From contig DCIP01000030.1 of NCBI GenBank assembly GCA_002317115.1, forward strand, positions 1 through 9,135: a stretch of 9,135 nt of DNA, read 5' to 3'. The DNA comes from Candidatus Scybalocola fimicaballi. GTDB taxonomy: Bacteria; Bacteroidota; Bacteroidia; Bacteroidales; Paludibacteraceae. The notes under the pieces were generated by a model. That model saw nothing but the letters and a program-made list of their open reading frames with translations. It ran no database searches and was not told the origin of the DNA. Both the position numbers and the translations under genes were made by a program. Positions 1-6,308 of this stretch are shown here, piece by piece (within the stretch, counting starts at the first letter, position 1; each line of letters starts with the position of its first letter).

Positions 1-1128
1 TACGATCGTTTGCTTCACGACGGTACATCTCCAAGTTTCTTCATATATTTCGACGTCGATCCGCATCAGATTGATGTCAACGTCCACCCTACGAAGACAG
101 AAATCAAGTTTGCTGACGAGCAGGATCTTTATAAAGTGTTGACTGCTGTAGTCCGTGAGTCGTTGGGAAAAAGTAATATCTTCCCGACAATGGATTTTGA
201 TATCAACATCAACGAGGCGTATGTCCCTGGTTTTGAGAAGGCAACAACGGAGATTCCTGATTTGAATATAGATACGGAGTTTGATCCATTCAAGGCATTC
301 GGTTCGTCATCGGCTCCAAGCAAGAGCCATTCAGGAGGTGGATATTCAGGAGGAGGAAACAGTTATAAACCATTCAATCCGAATCCCAACGAATCAACGT
401 TCGGCAATATTTACGACTATTTTGAGAATGCCGCGCCTGAGATTCCAACCGGAAGTAAAGCAGGTGACTATCAAGACATTCCGTCTACTTTAGATATTAA
501 AGATGGATATTCCATCAATAATGGATATAACGGATCGTTATTGGATTCAAAGGATTTGAAGCCAGAGATCAGCAGTTGTTTCCAGATTGCAGGACGTTAT
601 ATTGTGGCTGCGGCTGGAGATAATGTCATGTATATCGACCAGCGTAGAGCTCATATACGTGTGCTTTACGAGAAATTCCTGACTGAATTGAAGGATTCTC
701 CAATTCCGTCGCAGAAAGTGATGTTCCGTCAGACACTTGAGCTTTCGGCTGCGCAAGCGGCGACGGTGGAGGATATCATGCCACAGTTGAATAATCTTGG
801 CTACGATCTTCAGCTTATCACTCGAGACGTTTATGAGATACGTGGAGTGCCAGCGGATAAGACCAACGAAGATAATGTGGCGTCGTTGTTGGAAATCATC
901 ACGTCGATCTCAGAAGGAGAGATAGAGGAGGATTTCATGATGAACGACAAGGTGGCGCAGAGTATGGCGGAAAGCCAGGCTATACGCTACGGTAAAGAGA
1001 TGAGCACAGTGGAAATCAAACATTTGTGTGAAGCTCTTTTTGCATGTGATAATTATAATTATACGCCAGACTGCAAACCAATCATCACGAGCATGTCGGC
1101 AGACGAAATAAAGAAAAGACTAAATTAA
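1..1128 (+). CDS. mutL: DNA mismatch repair protein MutL (3' part, start outside window)
   Basis: MutL couples mismatch recognition by MutS to downstream strand processing. The reading frame is open from base 1 (first codon TAC), so the N-terminal GHKL ATPase core lies upstream; 375 residues are visible. Residues 25-37 carry the MutL-family signature DVNVHPTKTEIKF that closes the N-terminal domain. A low-complexity linker follows, with Gly/Ser-rich (SGGGYSGGGNS) and Asn/Pro-rich stretches. The C-terminal dimerisation domain starts near residue 190 (CFQIAGRYIVAAAGDNVMYI). At residue 213 the motif reads DQRRAHIRVLYE, where nuclease-type MutL has DQHAxxExxxxE, and the C-terminus has YTPDCKPI where those proteins have a CPHGRP-type motif. 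The metal-dependent nicking site therefore looks degenerate. The gene ends 9 bp before the GTPase gene, so the two are probably co-transcribed. Identity is secure; loss of nuclease activity is an inference. Confidence 0.95.
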   Translation, partial: YDRLLHDGTSPSFFIYFDVDPHQIDVNVHPTKTEIKFADEQDLYKVLTAVVRESLGKSNIFPTMDFDININEAYVPGFEKATTEIPDLNIDTEFDPFKAFGSSSAPSKSHSGGGYSGGGNSYKPFNPNPNESTFGNIYDYFENAAPEIPTGSKAGDYQDIPSTLDIKDGYSINNGYNGSLLDSKDLKPEISSCFQIAGRYIVAAAGDNVMYIDQRRAHIRVLYEKFLTELKDSPIPSQKVMFRQTLELSAAQAATVEDIMPQLNNLGYDLQLITRDVYEIRGVPADKTNEDNVASLLEIITSISEGEIEEDFMMNDKVAQSMAESQAIRYGKEMSTVEIKHLCEALFACDNYNYTPDCKPIITSMSADEIKKRLN

Positions 1129-1137
1129 TAAGATAAT

Positions 1138-2511
1138 ATGGAAGCAAAATCAACACCGGTATTGCTACTTACTGGTTACCTAGGTAGCGGAAAGACAACT
1201 TTGGTAAACCATATATTGTCTAACAAACGTGGTATCAAATTCGCAGTTGTCGTAAACGACATTGGCGAGGTTAATATTGATGCCGACTTGATCCAGAAGG
1301 GTGGTATCGTCGACAAGAAGGACGACAGCCTTGTTGCATTGCAGAACGGATGTATCTGCTGCACATTGAAGATGGATTTGGTAGAGCAGATCAACGAGAT
1401 TCTTCAGCAGAAGAAGTTTGACTATATTGTGATTGAGGCAAGTGGCGTATGTGAGCCAGTTCCAATCGCTCAGACACTTGTTTCTCTTCAGCAGATGAGC
1501 AGCAAGTACACTGGTAAAGAAGCTTGTTTCTTGGATAGCATCGTGACTGTGGTTGACGTGCTTCGTTTGCAGAGCGAGTTTGAGTGTGGCGACGCGTTGA
1601 AGAGCAAGAGCCTTGATGAAGAGGATATTGAAAACCTTGTGATTCAGCAGATTGAGTTCTGTAATATCATCTTGCTTAACAAGGCTTCAGAGGTTGAGAA
1701 ATCAGAACTTGCACGTATCAAGGAGATTATCAAGACACTTCAGCCATACGCAGAGATTATCGAGTGTGATTATGCCGATGTCGACTTGGATAAGATCATC
1801 AACACAGGAAGATTCCAGATGGAGAAGGCTGCTATCTCAGCAGGGTGGATCAAGGAGTTGGAGCGTCCGTTGACAGAGGAGGAGAAGGCTGACGCAGAAG
1901 GTCATCACCATCATCATGACGAAAACGAAGACGAAGACCATGAGCATCATTGTCACCACCATCACCATCATGACGACGATGATGATCACGAGTGTCATTG
2001 CCATCACCACGATCATGACCATGATGACGATGATCATGAGTGTGAGCATCACCACCATCATCACCACGAAGATGGCAAGGAGTGTGATGATCCACACTGT
2101 TGCTGCCACCACCATCACCACCACGACGGAGGGGAGGTAGAGGAATATGGCATCGGCACATTCGTCTACTATCGTCGACCTGCATTCAACCTTGACAAAT
2201 TCGAGGCGTTCGTGTCGAAGAAGTGGGCAAAGAATATTATCCGTACTAAGGGAGTCTGCTACTTCAACGTTAATCCAGAGATGTCATATTTGTTTGAGCA
2301 GGCTGGAGTTCAGAAGAAAGTCACTGAGGCAGGACAGTGGTTCTGCACAGCCCCTGAGGAAGAGTTGAAAGAGATCTTGGCGGAGAATCCAGAGATCTTG
2401 AACGACTGGGATGAGAAGTATGGCGACAAGATGCAGAAGATCGTGTTCATCGGACAGAAGATGGATAAGGAGAAGATCATTGCTGAGTTGGACGCATGCT
2501 TGGAGAAATAA
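1138..2511 (+). CDS. COG0523/CobW-family GTPase with His/Asp/Cys-rich metal-binding segment
   Basis: This is a 457-residue G3E GTPase of the CobW/COG0523 family, whose members act as metal (often zinc) chaperones or metallocofactor-insertion proteins. Visible motifs are Walker A GYLGSGKTT (residues 13-21), NDIGEVNIDADLI (40-52), the family's CxCC metal site in GCICCTL (71-77) and EASG (100-103, Walker B region). At the guanine-specificity position the protein has NKAS (181-184) instead of NKxD. Residues 256-330 form an extraordinary stretch with about 36 His and 8 Cys among Asp/Glu, placed between the GTPase domain and the CobW C-terminal domain (from about 335, including GQWF and DWDEKYGD). 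That segment probably buffers or delivers Zn2+, Ni2+ or Co2+; the metal cannot be read from sequence. ATG 1138 follows mutL by 9 bp without a clear Shine-Dalgarno, and an intrinsic terminator lies directly downstream. I see no Zur-type operator. The family call is firm; the client protein is unknown. Confidence 0.93.
   Translation: MEAKSTPVLLLTGYLGSGKTTLVNHILSNKRGIKFAVVVNDIGEVNIDADLIQKGGIVDKKDDSLVALQNGCICCTLKMDLVEQINEILQQKKFDYIVIEASGVCEPVPIAQTLVSLQQMSSKYTGKEACFLDSIVTVVDVLRLQSEFECGDALKSKSLDEEDIENLVIQQIEFCNIILLNKASEVEKSELARIKEIIKTLQPYAEIIECDYADVDLDKIINTGRFQMEKAAISAGWIKELERPLTEEEKADAEGHHHHHDENEDEDHEHHCHHHHHHDDDDDHECHCHHHDHDHDDDDHECEHHHHHHHEDGKECDDPHCCCHHHHHHDGGEVEEYGIGTFVYYRRPAFNLDKFEAFVSKKWAKNIIRTKGVCYFNVNPEMSYLFEQAGVQKKVTEAGQWFCTAPEEELKEILAENPEILNDWDEKYGDKMQKIVFIGQKMDKEKIIAELDACLEK
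1903..2127 (+). repeat. CAY/GAY triplet-rich tract encoding the His/Asp segment
   Basis: About 225 bp made largely of CAC, CAT, GAC and GAT codons encode residues 256-330 of the GTPase, interrupted by TGT/TGC cysteine codons. Synonymous codons are mixed, so this is an interrupted trinucleotide tract rather than a pure microsatellite. The mixing suggests selection for the amino-acid composition. The tract also creates long open frames on both strands that are not genes. Confidence 0.85.
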
Positions 2512-2536
2512 TTGAAATTCGTTTTGATTTAATGAG

Positions 2537-2567
2537 AATCTCTCACCAGAAGGTGGGAGATTTTTTT
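2537..2567 (+). terminator. Rho-independent terminator after the mutL-GTPase operon
   Basis: ATCTCTCACC (2538-2547) pairs with GGTGGGAGAT (2552-2561) across an AGAA tetraloop, giving a 10-bp stem with one G-T wobble that can extend by A2537-T2562. Seven T residues run from 2561 to 2567. It starts 26 bp after the GTPase stop codon and is the strongest terminator in the window. Confidence 0.9.
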
Positions 2568-2592
2568 GATTTTAAACTTTTGTGTCTTATGG

Positions 2593-2636
2593 AGCATAAA
2601 ATTAGCATATTTTTATGCTTTGTAAAGCATAAAAAT
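2593..2636. repeat. AT-rich nested inverted repeat: three AGCATAAAA copies in alternating orientation
   Basis: The 9-mer AGCATAAAA occurs at 2593-2601 (+), as its complement TTTTATGCT at 2611-2619, and again at 2626-2634 (+). The second and third copies form an almost gapless palindrome with perfect 13-bp arms (2609-2621 and 2624-2636) and a GT spacer. The middle copy can instead pair with the first. An extra AGCATA lies at 2604-2609. It sits about 40 bp beyond a strong terminator and about 235 bp upstream of folA. It could be a dimeric regulator operator, a backup terminator or a remnant of a small mobile repeat; sequence alone does not decide. Confidence 0.75.
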
Positions 2637-2797
2637 TTTAGTTTCATCGTTAGAGGAAAAGGTACAGACGAACACCATGATAGATTATGTCAGTTATCTT
2701 GAAGACGCATGTTGTCGGTGGAATGAAGATTGAGATAGTGCCAGTGTGGGAGTGGATGTTAGATGAAAAATTTTGTTGATAATCTCCTTTCATAAAA

Positions 2798-2829
2798 TTC
2801 GCCTATCCCCAATATATTGTGTAAATTTG
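2798..2829 (+). promoter_or_regulatory. Candidate Bacteroidota-type promoter for the folA operon
   Basis: TAAATTTG at 2822-2829 matches the Bacteroidota -7 consensus TAnnTTTG exactly. TTCG at 2798-2801 is one mismatch from the TTTG -33 box, with 20 bp between, inside the usual spacing. The implied start site is roughly 2835-2840, leaving a leader of about 30-35 nt before ATG 2871. It is the only good match in the gap upstream of folA. Confidence 0.55.
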
Positions 2830-2870
2830 TAAACTTATAGTGCGAATAGCATTCATTAATTAAGATTTAG

Positions 2871-3356
2871 ATGGAAATTTCAATTATAGTAGCGACAAGC
2901 AAGAATCACGTGATTGGTAGAGACGGTGGCATTCCTTGGCACTTATCTGCTGATTTGAAGCGTTTTAAGGCATTGACAACAGGTCATCCTATCGTTATGG
3001 GCCGACGTACCTTCGATTCTATTGGTCGTCCGTTGCCAGGTCGACGCAATATTGTTATCACTCGTTCCGTTGATAAGATAGAGGGATGCGACGTTGTGAA
3101 AAGTGTGGAGGATATTCTCAATGATGCTTCTCTCGACGGTGAGGTTTTCATCCTCGGTGGTGGTGAGATCTATAAGCAGTTTTTGCCATACGCAAAGAAA
3201 GTTTGCTTGACAGAGGTGGAAGCAGAGATTACTGATGGCGACACTTTCTTCCCTGAACTAAATCCGATGGAGTGGATGGAAGTGAACAGAGAGAGTCACG
3301 AGGCGGATGAGAAGAATGATTTCAACTATTCGTTTGTCGACTACGTAAGATTTTAA
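2871..3356 (+). CDS. folA: Dihydrofolate reductase
   Basis: FolA reduces 7,8-dihydrofolate to tetrahydrofolate with NADPH in the cytoplasm, regenerating the cofactor that ThyA oxidises and supplying one-carbon carriers for purines, Met and fMet. At 161 residues it has typical bacterial length. The active site IPWHLSADLKRFK (21-33) contains Trp23 and the catalytic acid Asp28. GRRTFDSIG (44-52) and GGGEIY (96-101) are the NADPH-binding motifs, and LPGRRNIVITR (55-65) is the family-typical strand and turn. ATG 2871 follows an AT-rich leader without a clear Shine-Dalgarno, as is common in this phylum. The next gene starts 2 bp after the stop, so folA leads a folA/PorE-like/thyA operon. FolA is the target of trimethoprim; I did not see an obvious resistance-type sequence, but this was not tested. 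Confidence 0.97.
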   Translation: MEISIIVATSKNHVIGRDGGIPWHLSADLKRFKALTTGHPIVMGRRTFDSIGRPLPGRRNIVITRSVDKIEGCDVVKSVEDILNDASLDGEVFILGGGEIYKQFLPYAKKVCLTEVEAEITDGDTFFPELNPMEWMEVNRESHEADEKNDFNYSFVDYVRF

Positions 3357-3358
3357 AT

Positions 3359-5344
3359 ATGAAGATAAGCAACTATTCAATTTGTTTTATAGCTTCACTT
3401 TTCTTGTTGGCTATCTCTTCTTGTTCGGTGAATAAGAAGATACGTAAGGCTGACAAGAAATATGAGATTGGTGAGTACCATAAGGCTGCGAGCATCTACA
3501 AGACTGCCTATTCACGTGTGAAATTGGCGGAGAAGCAGACTAAAGGTTATGTGGCTTACCGATTGGGTGATTGCTATAATAAGTTTGGAGAGACCGATAA
3601 GGCGGAGAGAATGTTGGCAAACTGTGTGCGATACAAGTATGCCGACACTACTTCTTATCTGCTTTACGCCGATGTGCTTCGTAAGCAGAAGAAAAACAAG
3701 GAGGCGGCTGAGATGTACGATGTCTACTTGAAGCATGATCCAAACTCATTGGCTGCTATGAACGGTAAACTTTCGGCTTTGAAGATTGCAGAGTGGGAGA
3801 ATAGCAAGAAGCGTTATGAGATTTTCAAGGATCCGTTTTTCAATAGCAAGAAGAGTGAGAGCAGCCCACGTTATCCTGGAGGCGACAGCACTATCGTCTA
3901 TTTTGCGTCGTCGCGCGACAATAAGCAGACAGCACATAAGGTGAGCAACATCACTGGTACTCCAAACGGAGATATCTATTTTGCAAAAAAGAATGCTGTA
4001 GGCAAGTGGGATAATCTTGAACTTGTTGATTCTGATATCAATACTGAGGACGACGAGGGTAGCCCAGCGTTTTCTGCTGATGGAAAAACTATGCTTTTCA
4101 CTCGTTGTCGTTACGTTAAGGGCGAGACTCACGGTGGTGAGATATGGATGTCGCAGCGTCAGAGTGGAAAATGGGGTAAGGCTACACGTGTTATGGTGTT
4201 GAAGGATAGCTCGGTCACTGTGGCTCATCCGGCGTTGTCGCCTGATGGTAATTGGCTATACTTCGTTTCTGATATGCCAGGTGGTTTCGGAGGAAAGGAC
4301 ATCTGGAGATGTATGAAGATGGGTGAGACTTACGGTGCTGCAGAGAATCTTGGTCCGGATATCAATACAGACAAGGATGAGATGTATCCTTTTGTCCGTG
4401 AAGACTCCACTCTATATTTCTCATCTGAAGGTCATGAGGGATTCGGAGGATTGGATATCTTCCGTGCGAAAGAGGACACTGCAAAGAAGTGGATAGTTGA
4501 GAACATGGGAGCTCCAATCAACTCTAATGGAGATGATTTCGGTATCTCGTTCGTGGCTGGTGCTGAGCAGGGTGCTTTCTCAAGCAACCGTGGTGAGCAG
4601 AAAGGTTACGATAAAATCTATACTTTCGTGGCTCCTCCAATCAGATATATTATCTCAGGAAAGGTTAAGAATACAGATGGTGAGGCTCTTGGCGACGCGA
4701 ATGTCAGAATCGTCGGAACAGACGGCACCAATGTGAAGATCAAGACAAAGAACGACGGTTCATACTCGTTTGAAATCAAACCGGGAGTGGAATACGTCAT
4801 GCTTGGCAACTGTCGTGGCTACTTGAACGAGAAGAATGCAGTCAACACTGTTGGCCTTGAGGATTCAAAGACATTTGATGTGCCATTCTCGTTGGCATCT
4901 GTATCAAAACCAGTTGGCTTGGACAATATCTTCTTCGAGTTTGGTAAGGCAACATTGACTGCAGAGTCGTCAAAGTCGTTGGATAAGTTGGTGAAACTGC
5001 TCAAGGATAATCCGAATATCACAATCGAGATCGGTGCCCATACTGATAAGGTGGGTAGTGCGGATGGCAACCTTGCGTTGTCTGGCGAGCGTGCCCAGAG
5101 CGTAGTCAACTATCTAATCAAAGGAGGTATCGAAGCCCCACGTCTTACTGCAAAGGGATATGGAAAGACAAAGCCAGTTGTTGCAGACAAGAATTTGGCT
5201 AAGCAATATTCATTCTTGAAGGAGAATGATGAGTTGAATGAAGAGTTTATCGACGCACTATCTAAGGAGGATCAGGAGATTGCCAACAAGATCAATCGTC
5301 GTACTGAGTTCCGTGTGTTGAAGACTACTTATAATATGTATTAA
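3359..5344 (+). CDS. PorE-like OmpA-family lipoprotein (TPR, PD40 propeller, CarboxypepD-like domain, OmpA_C)
   Basis: This is a 661-residue envelope lipoprotein. The signal peptide ends in lipobox ISSC with acylated Cys22. Residues ~30-150 are helical TPR-like repeats. Residues ~165-425 are WD40-like/PD40 beta-propeller repeats ([13 protein letters not shown] 235-247, [13 protein letters not shown] 290-302, [13 protein letters not shown] 356-368, SSNRG 408-412). Residues ~430-510 form a CarboxypepD_reg-like beta-sandwich. Residues ~523-655 are an OmpA_C peptidoglycan-binding domain with HTD (561-563), LSGERA (574-579) and NRRTEFRVL (646-654). This order is that of PorE, the peptidoglycan-anchored component of the type IX secretion system. 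The helical insertion before NRRTEF (about 610-645) is, as I recall, typical of these Bacteroidota proteins. It lies between folA (2 bp) and thyA (13 bp). Paralogues with the same architecture exist, so a T9SS role is probable but not proven. Confidence 0.85.
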   Translation: MKISNYSICFIASLFLLAISSCSVNKKIRKADKKYEIGEYHKAASIYKTAYSRVKLAEKQTKGYVAYRLGDCYNKFGETDKAERMLANCVRYKYADTTSYLLYADVLRKQKKNKEAAEMYDVYLKHDPNSLAAMNGKLSALKIAEWENSKKRYEIFKDPFFNSKKSESSPRYPGGDSTIVYFASSRDNKQTAHKVSNITGTPNGDIYFAKKNAVGKWDNLELVDSDINTEDDEGSPAFSADGKTMLFTRCRYVKGETHGGEIWMSQRQSGKWGKATRVMVLKDSSVTVAHPALSPDGNWLYFVSDMPGGFGGKDIWRCMKMGETYGAAENLGPDINTDKDEMYPFVREDSTLYFSSEGHEGFGGLDIFRAKEDTAKKWIVENMGAPINSNGDDFGISFVAGAEQGAFSSNRGEQKGYDKIYTFVAPPIRYIISGKVKNTDGEALGDANVRIVGTDGTNVKIKTKNDGSYSFEIKPGVEYVMLGNCRGYLNEKNAVNTVGLEDSKTFDVPFSLASVSKPVGLDNIFFEFGKATLTAESSKSLDKLVKLLKDNPNITIEIGAHTDKVGSADGNLALSGERAQSVVNYLIKGGIEAPRLTAKGYGKTKPVVADKNLAKQYSFLKENDELNEEFIDALSKEDQEIANKINRRTEFRVLKTTYNMY

Positions 5345-5357
5345 GGAAGACAAGAAG

Positions 5358-6152
5358 ATGAAACAATATTTGGATTTATTGCAGAAGGTGTTGGACGAGG
5401 GCGTTCAGAAGGGCGACCGTACTGGCACAGGCACAATAAGCACATTCGGCCACCAATTACGTTTTTCTATGAAAGACGGATTCCCATTGGTGACAACAAA
5501 GAAGGTTTATTTCAAAGGAGTGTTGCACGAGTTGCTATGGTTTTTGAAGGGAGACACCAACATCAAGTATCTTGTCGACAATAATGTGCATATTTGGGAT
5601 GAGTGGGCTGATCCCGACGGTGGACTTGGACATGTGTATGGCTATCAGTGGAGAAGCTGGCCCGACTATAATGGCGGACATATCGACCAAATCAAGGAGG
5701 TTGTCGAGACACTAAAGAATAATCCTAACTCACGCAGAATCATTGTGTCAGCGTGGAATGTGGCAGATATCAACAATATGAATCTTCCTCCATGCCACTG
5801 TTTCTTCCAGTTTTACGTCGCTGATGGCAAATTGAGTTTGCAACTTTACCAGAGAAGCGCCGACCTATTCTTGGGAGTGCCGTTCAATATCGCAAGCTAC
5901 TCGTTGCTTCTATTGATGATGGCCCAAGTGACTGGTTTGGAGGCTGGTGATTTCATCCACACATTTGGAGACACACATATCTACAACAACCATATCGAGC
6001 AGGTGAAGTTGCAGTTGACACGTGAGCCATTGCATCTTTCAAAGATCACGTTGAATCCAAACGTGAAGGATATCTTTGAGTTCACAGCCGACGATATCGT
6101 TTTGTCAGACTACGAATGTCATCCGCCAATCAAGGGAGCGGTGAGTGTTTGA
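5358..6152 (+). CDS. thyA: Thymidylate synthase
   Basis: ThyA methylates dUMP to dTMP using 5,10-methylene-THF, releasing dihydrofolate for FolA, whose gene opens the same operon. At 264 residues it matches the length of E. coli ThyA. The catalytic nucleophile is Cys146 in [15 protein letters not shown], the same residue number as in E. coli. Arg21 in DRTGTGT (20-26) and Arg126/127 in [11 protein letters not shown] (124-134) fit the phosphate-binding arginines. [20 protein letters not shown] (162-181) and [10 protein letters not shown] (203-212) complete the dUMP site. ATG 5358 is preceded by the purine-rich AAGGAAG, one of the few Shine-Dalgarno-like sites here. The stop codon (6150-6152) lies inside the first unit of a hexamer repeat array, so the array abuts the coding sequence exactly. 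Confidence 0.98.
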   Translation: MKQYLDLLQKVLDEGVQKGDRTGTGTISTFGHQLRFSMKDGFPLVTTKKVYFKGVLHELLWFLKGDTNIKYLVDNNVHIWDEWADPDGGLGHVYGYQWRSWPDYNGGHIDQIKEVVETLKNNPNSRRIIVSAWNVADINNMNLPPCHCFFQFYVADGKLSLQLYQRSADLFLGVPFNIASYSLLLLMMAQVTGLEAGDFIHTFGDTHIYNNHIEQVKLQLTREPLHLSKITLNPNVKDIFEFTADDIVLSDYECHPPIKGAVSV

Positions 6153-6196
6153 CGTTGACGTTGACGTTAACGTTGACGAAAACGAAAACGAAAATG
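6149..6196. repeat. Hexamer tandem array, NNRACG x8, at the end of thyA
   Basis: Eight 6-bp units run without gaps: TTGACG three times (6149-6166), TTAACG (6167-6172), TTGACG (6173-6178), AAAACG twice (6179-6190), then the variant AAAATG (6191-6196). All but the last contain a CpG. The thyA stop codon TGA is part of the first unit. The array runs directly into the hairpin element at 6196-6221. A similar array in opposite orientation precedes trmN6. Function unknown. Confidence 0.9.
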
Positions 6197-6221
6197 TAGG
6201 GGCAATCCCTTGTGTTTGCCC
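6196..6221. repeat. GGGCAA palindromic element flanked by 10-bp direct repeats
   Basis: A 26-bp segment starts GTAGGGGCAATC and ends TTTGCCC. GGGCAA (6200-6205) pairs with TTGCCC (6216-6221) over a 10-nt loop. The perfect 10-bp direct repeat AAACGAAAAT flanks it at 6186-6195 and 6222-6231, which looks like a target duplication or recombination scar within the hexamer array. On the + strand the hairpin is followed by A-rich sequence and so is a poor terminator for thyA; on the minus strand it is followed by T-rich sequence. It resembles REP-type palindromes, but no transposase is present in the window. Confidence 0.7.
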
Positions 6222-6271
6222 AAACGAAAATAAAAAGAATATTTAATAACGATAGAGTAGGGATTTTTCAC

Positions 6272-6279
6272 TACTTTTG
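6272..6279 (+). promoter_or_regulatory. Candidate -7 box of a dnaN promoter
   Basis: TACTTTTG matches the Bacteroidota -7 consensus TAnnTTTG and lies 29 bp before the dnaN ATG. I find no good TTTG -33 box about 20 bp upstream, so this is a half-supported promoter. A separate promoter for dnaN is plausible because 156 bp and the repeat element separate it from thyA. Confidence 0.4.
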
Positions 6280-6308
6280 GGAAAAATATTTAAATCAAAA
6301 CAAAGTAT

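Larger units (their letters stand above)
2512..2870. other. Gene-free intergenic stretch between the GTPase gene and folA
   Basis: These 359 bp hold, in order, the terminator at 2537-2567, the AT-rich inverted-repeat cluster at 2593-2636, about 160 bp in which I recognise nothing (2640-2795), and the folA promoter candidate (2798-2829). Only very short ORFs occur, for example an 18-codon frame starting at ATG 2723, and none has a convincing start context or family resemblance. A small RNA cannot be excluded but nothing specific supports one. Confidence 0.7.

Noticed and set aside
1837..2185. Two long minus-strand ORFs and a + strand alternate frame over the His-rich tract
   Set aside because: They are by-products of the CAY/GAY triplet composition; their translations are monotonous Met/Val, Asp/His or Thr/Ile strings inside a clearly coding + frame.
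2496..2702. 68-codon + strand ORF across the GTPase gene end and intergenic region
   Set aside because: It overlaps the GTPase 3' end and reads straight through the terminator hairpin, T-tract and AT-rich palindrome, with no start context or family resemblance.
2723..2779. 18-codon frame (MKIEIVPVWEW...) as a leader peptide for folA
   Set aside because: It lies upstream of the predicted folA transcription start, has only scattered Trp codons and no adjacent attenuator structure.
6149..6196. Possible CRISPR-like array
   Set aside because: Units are 6 bp and contiguous with no spacers, so this is a short tandem repeat, as is the array at 8270-8293.
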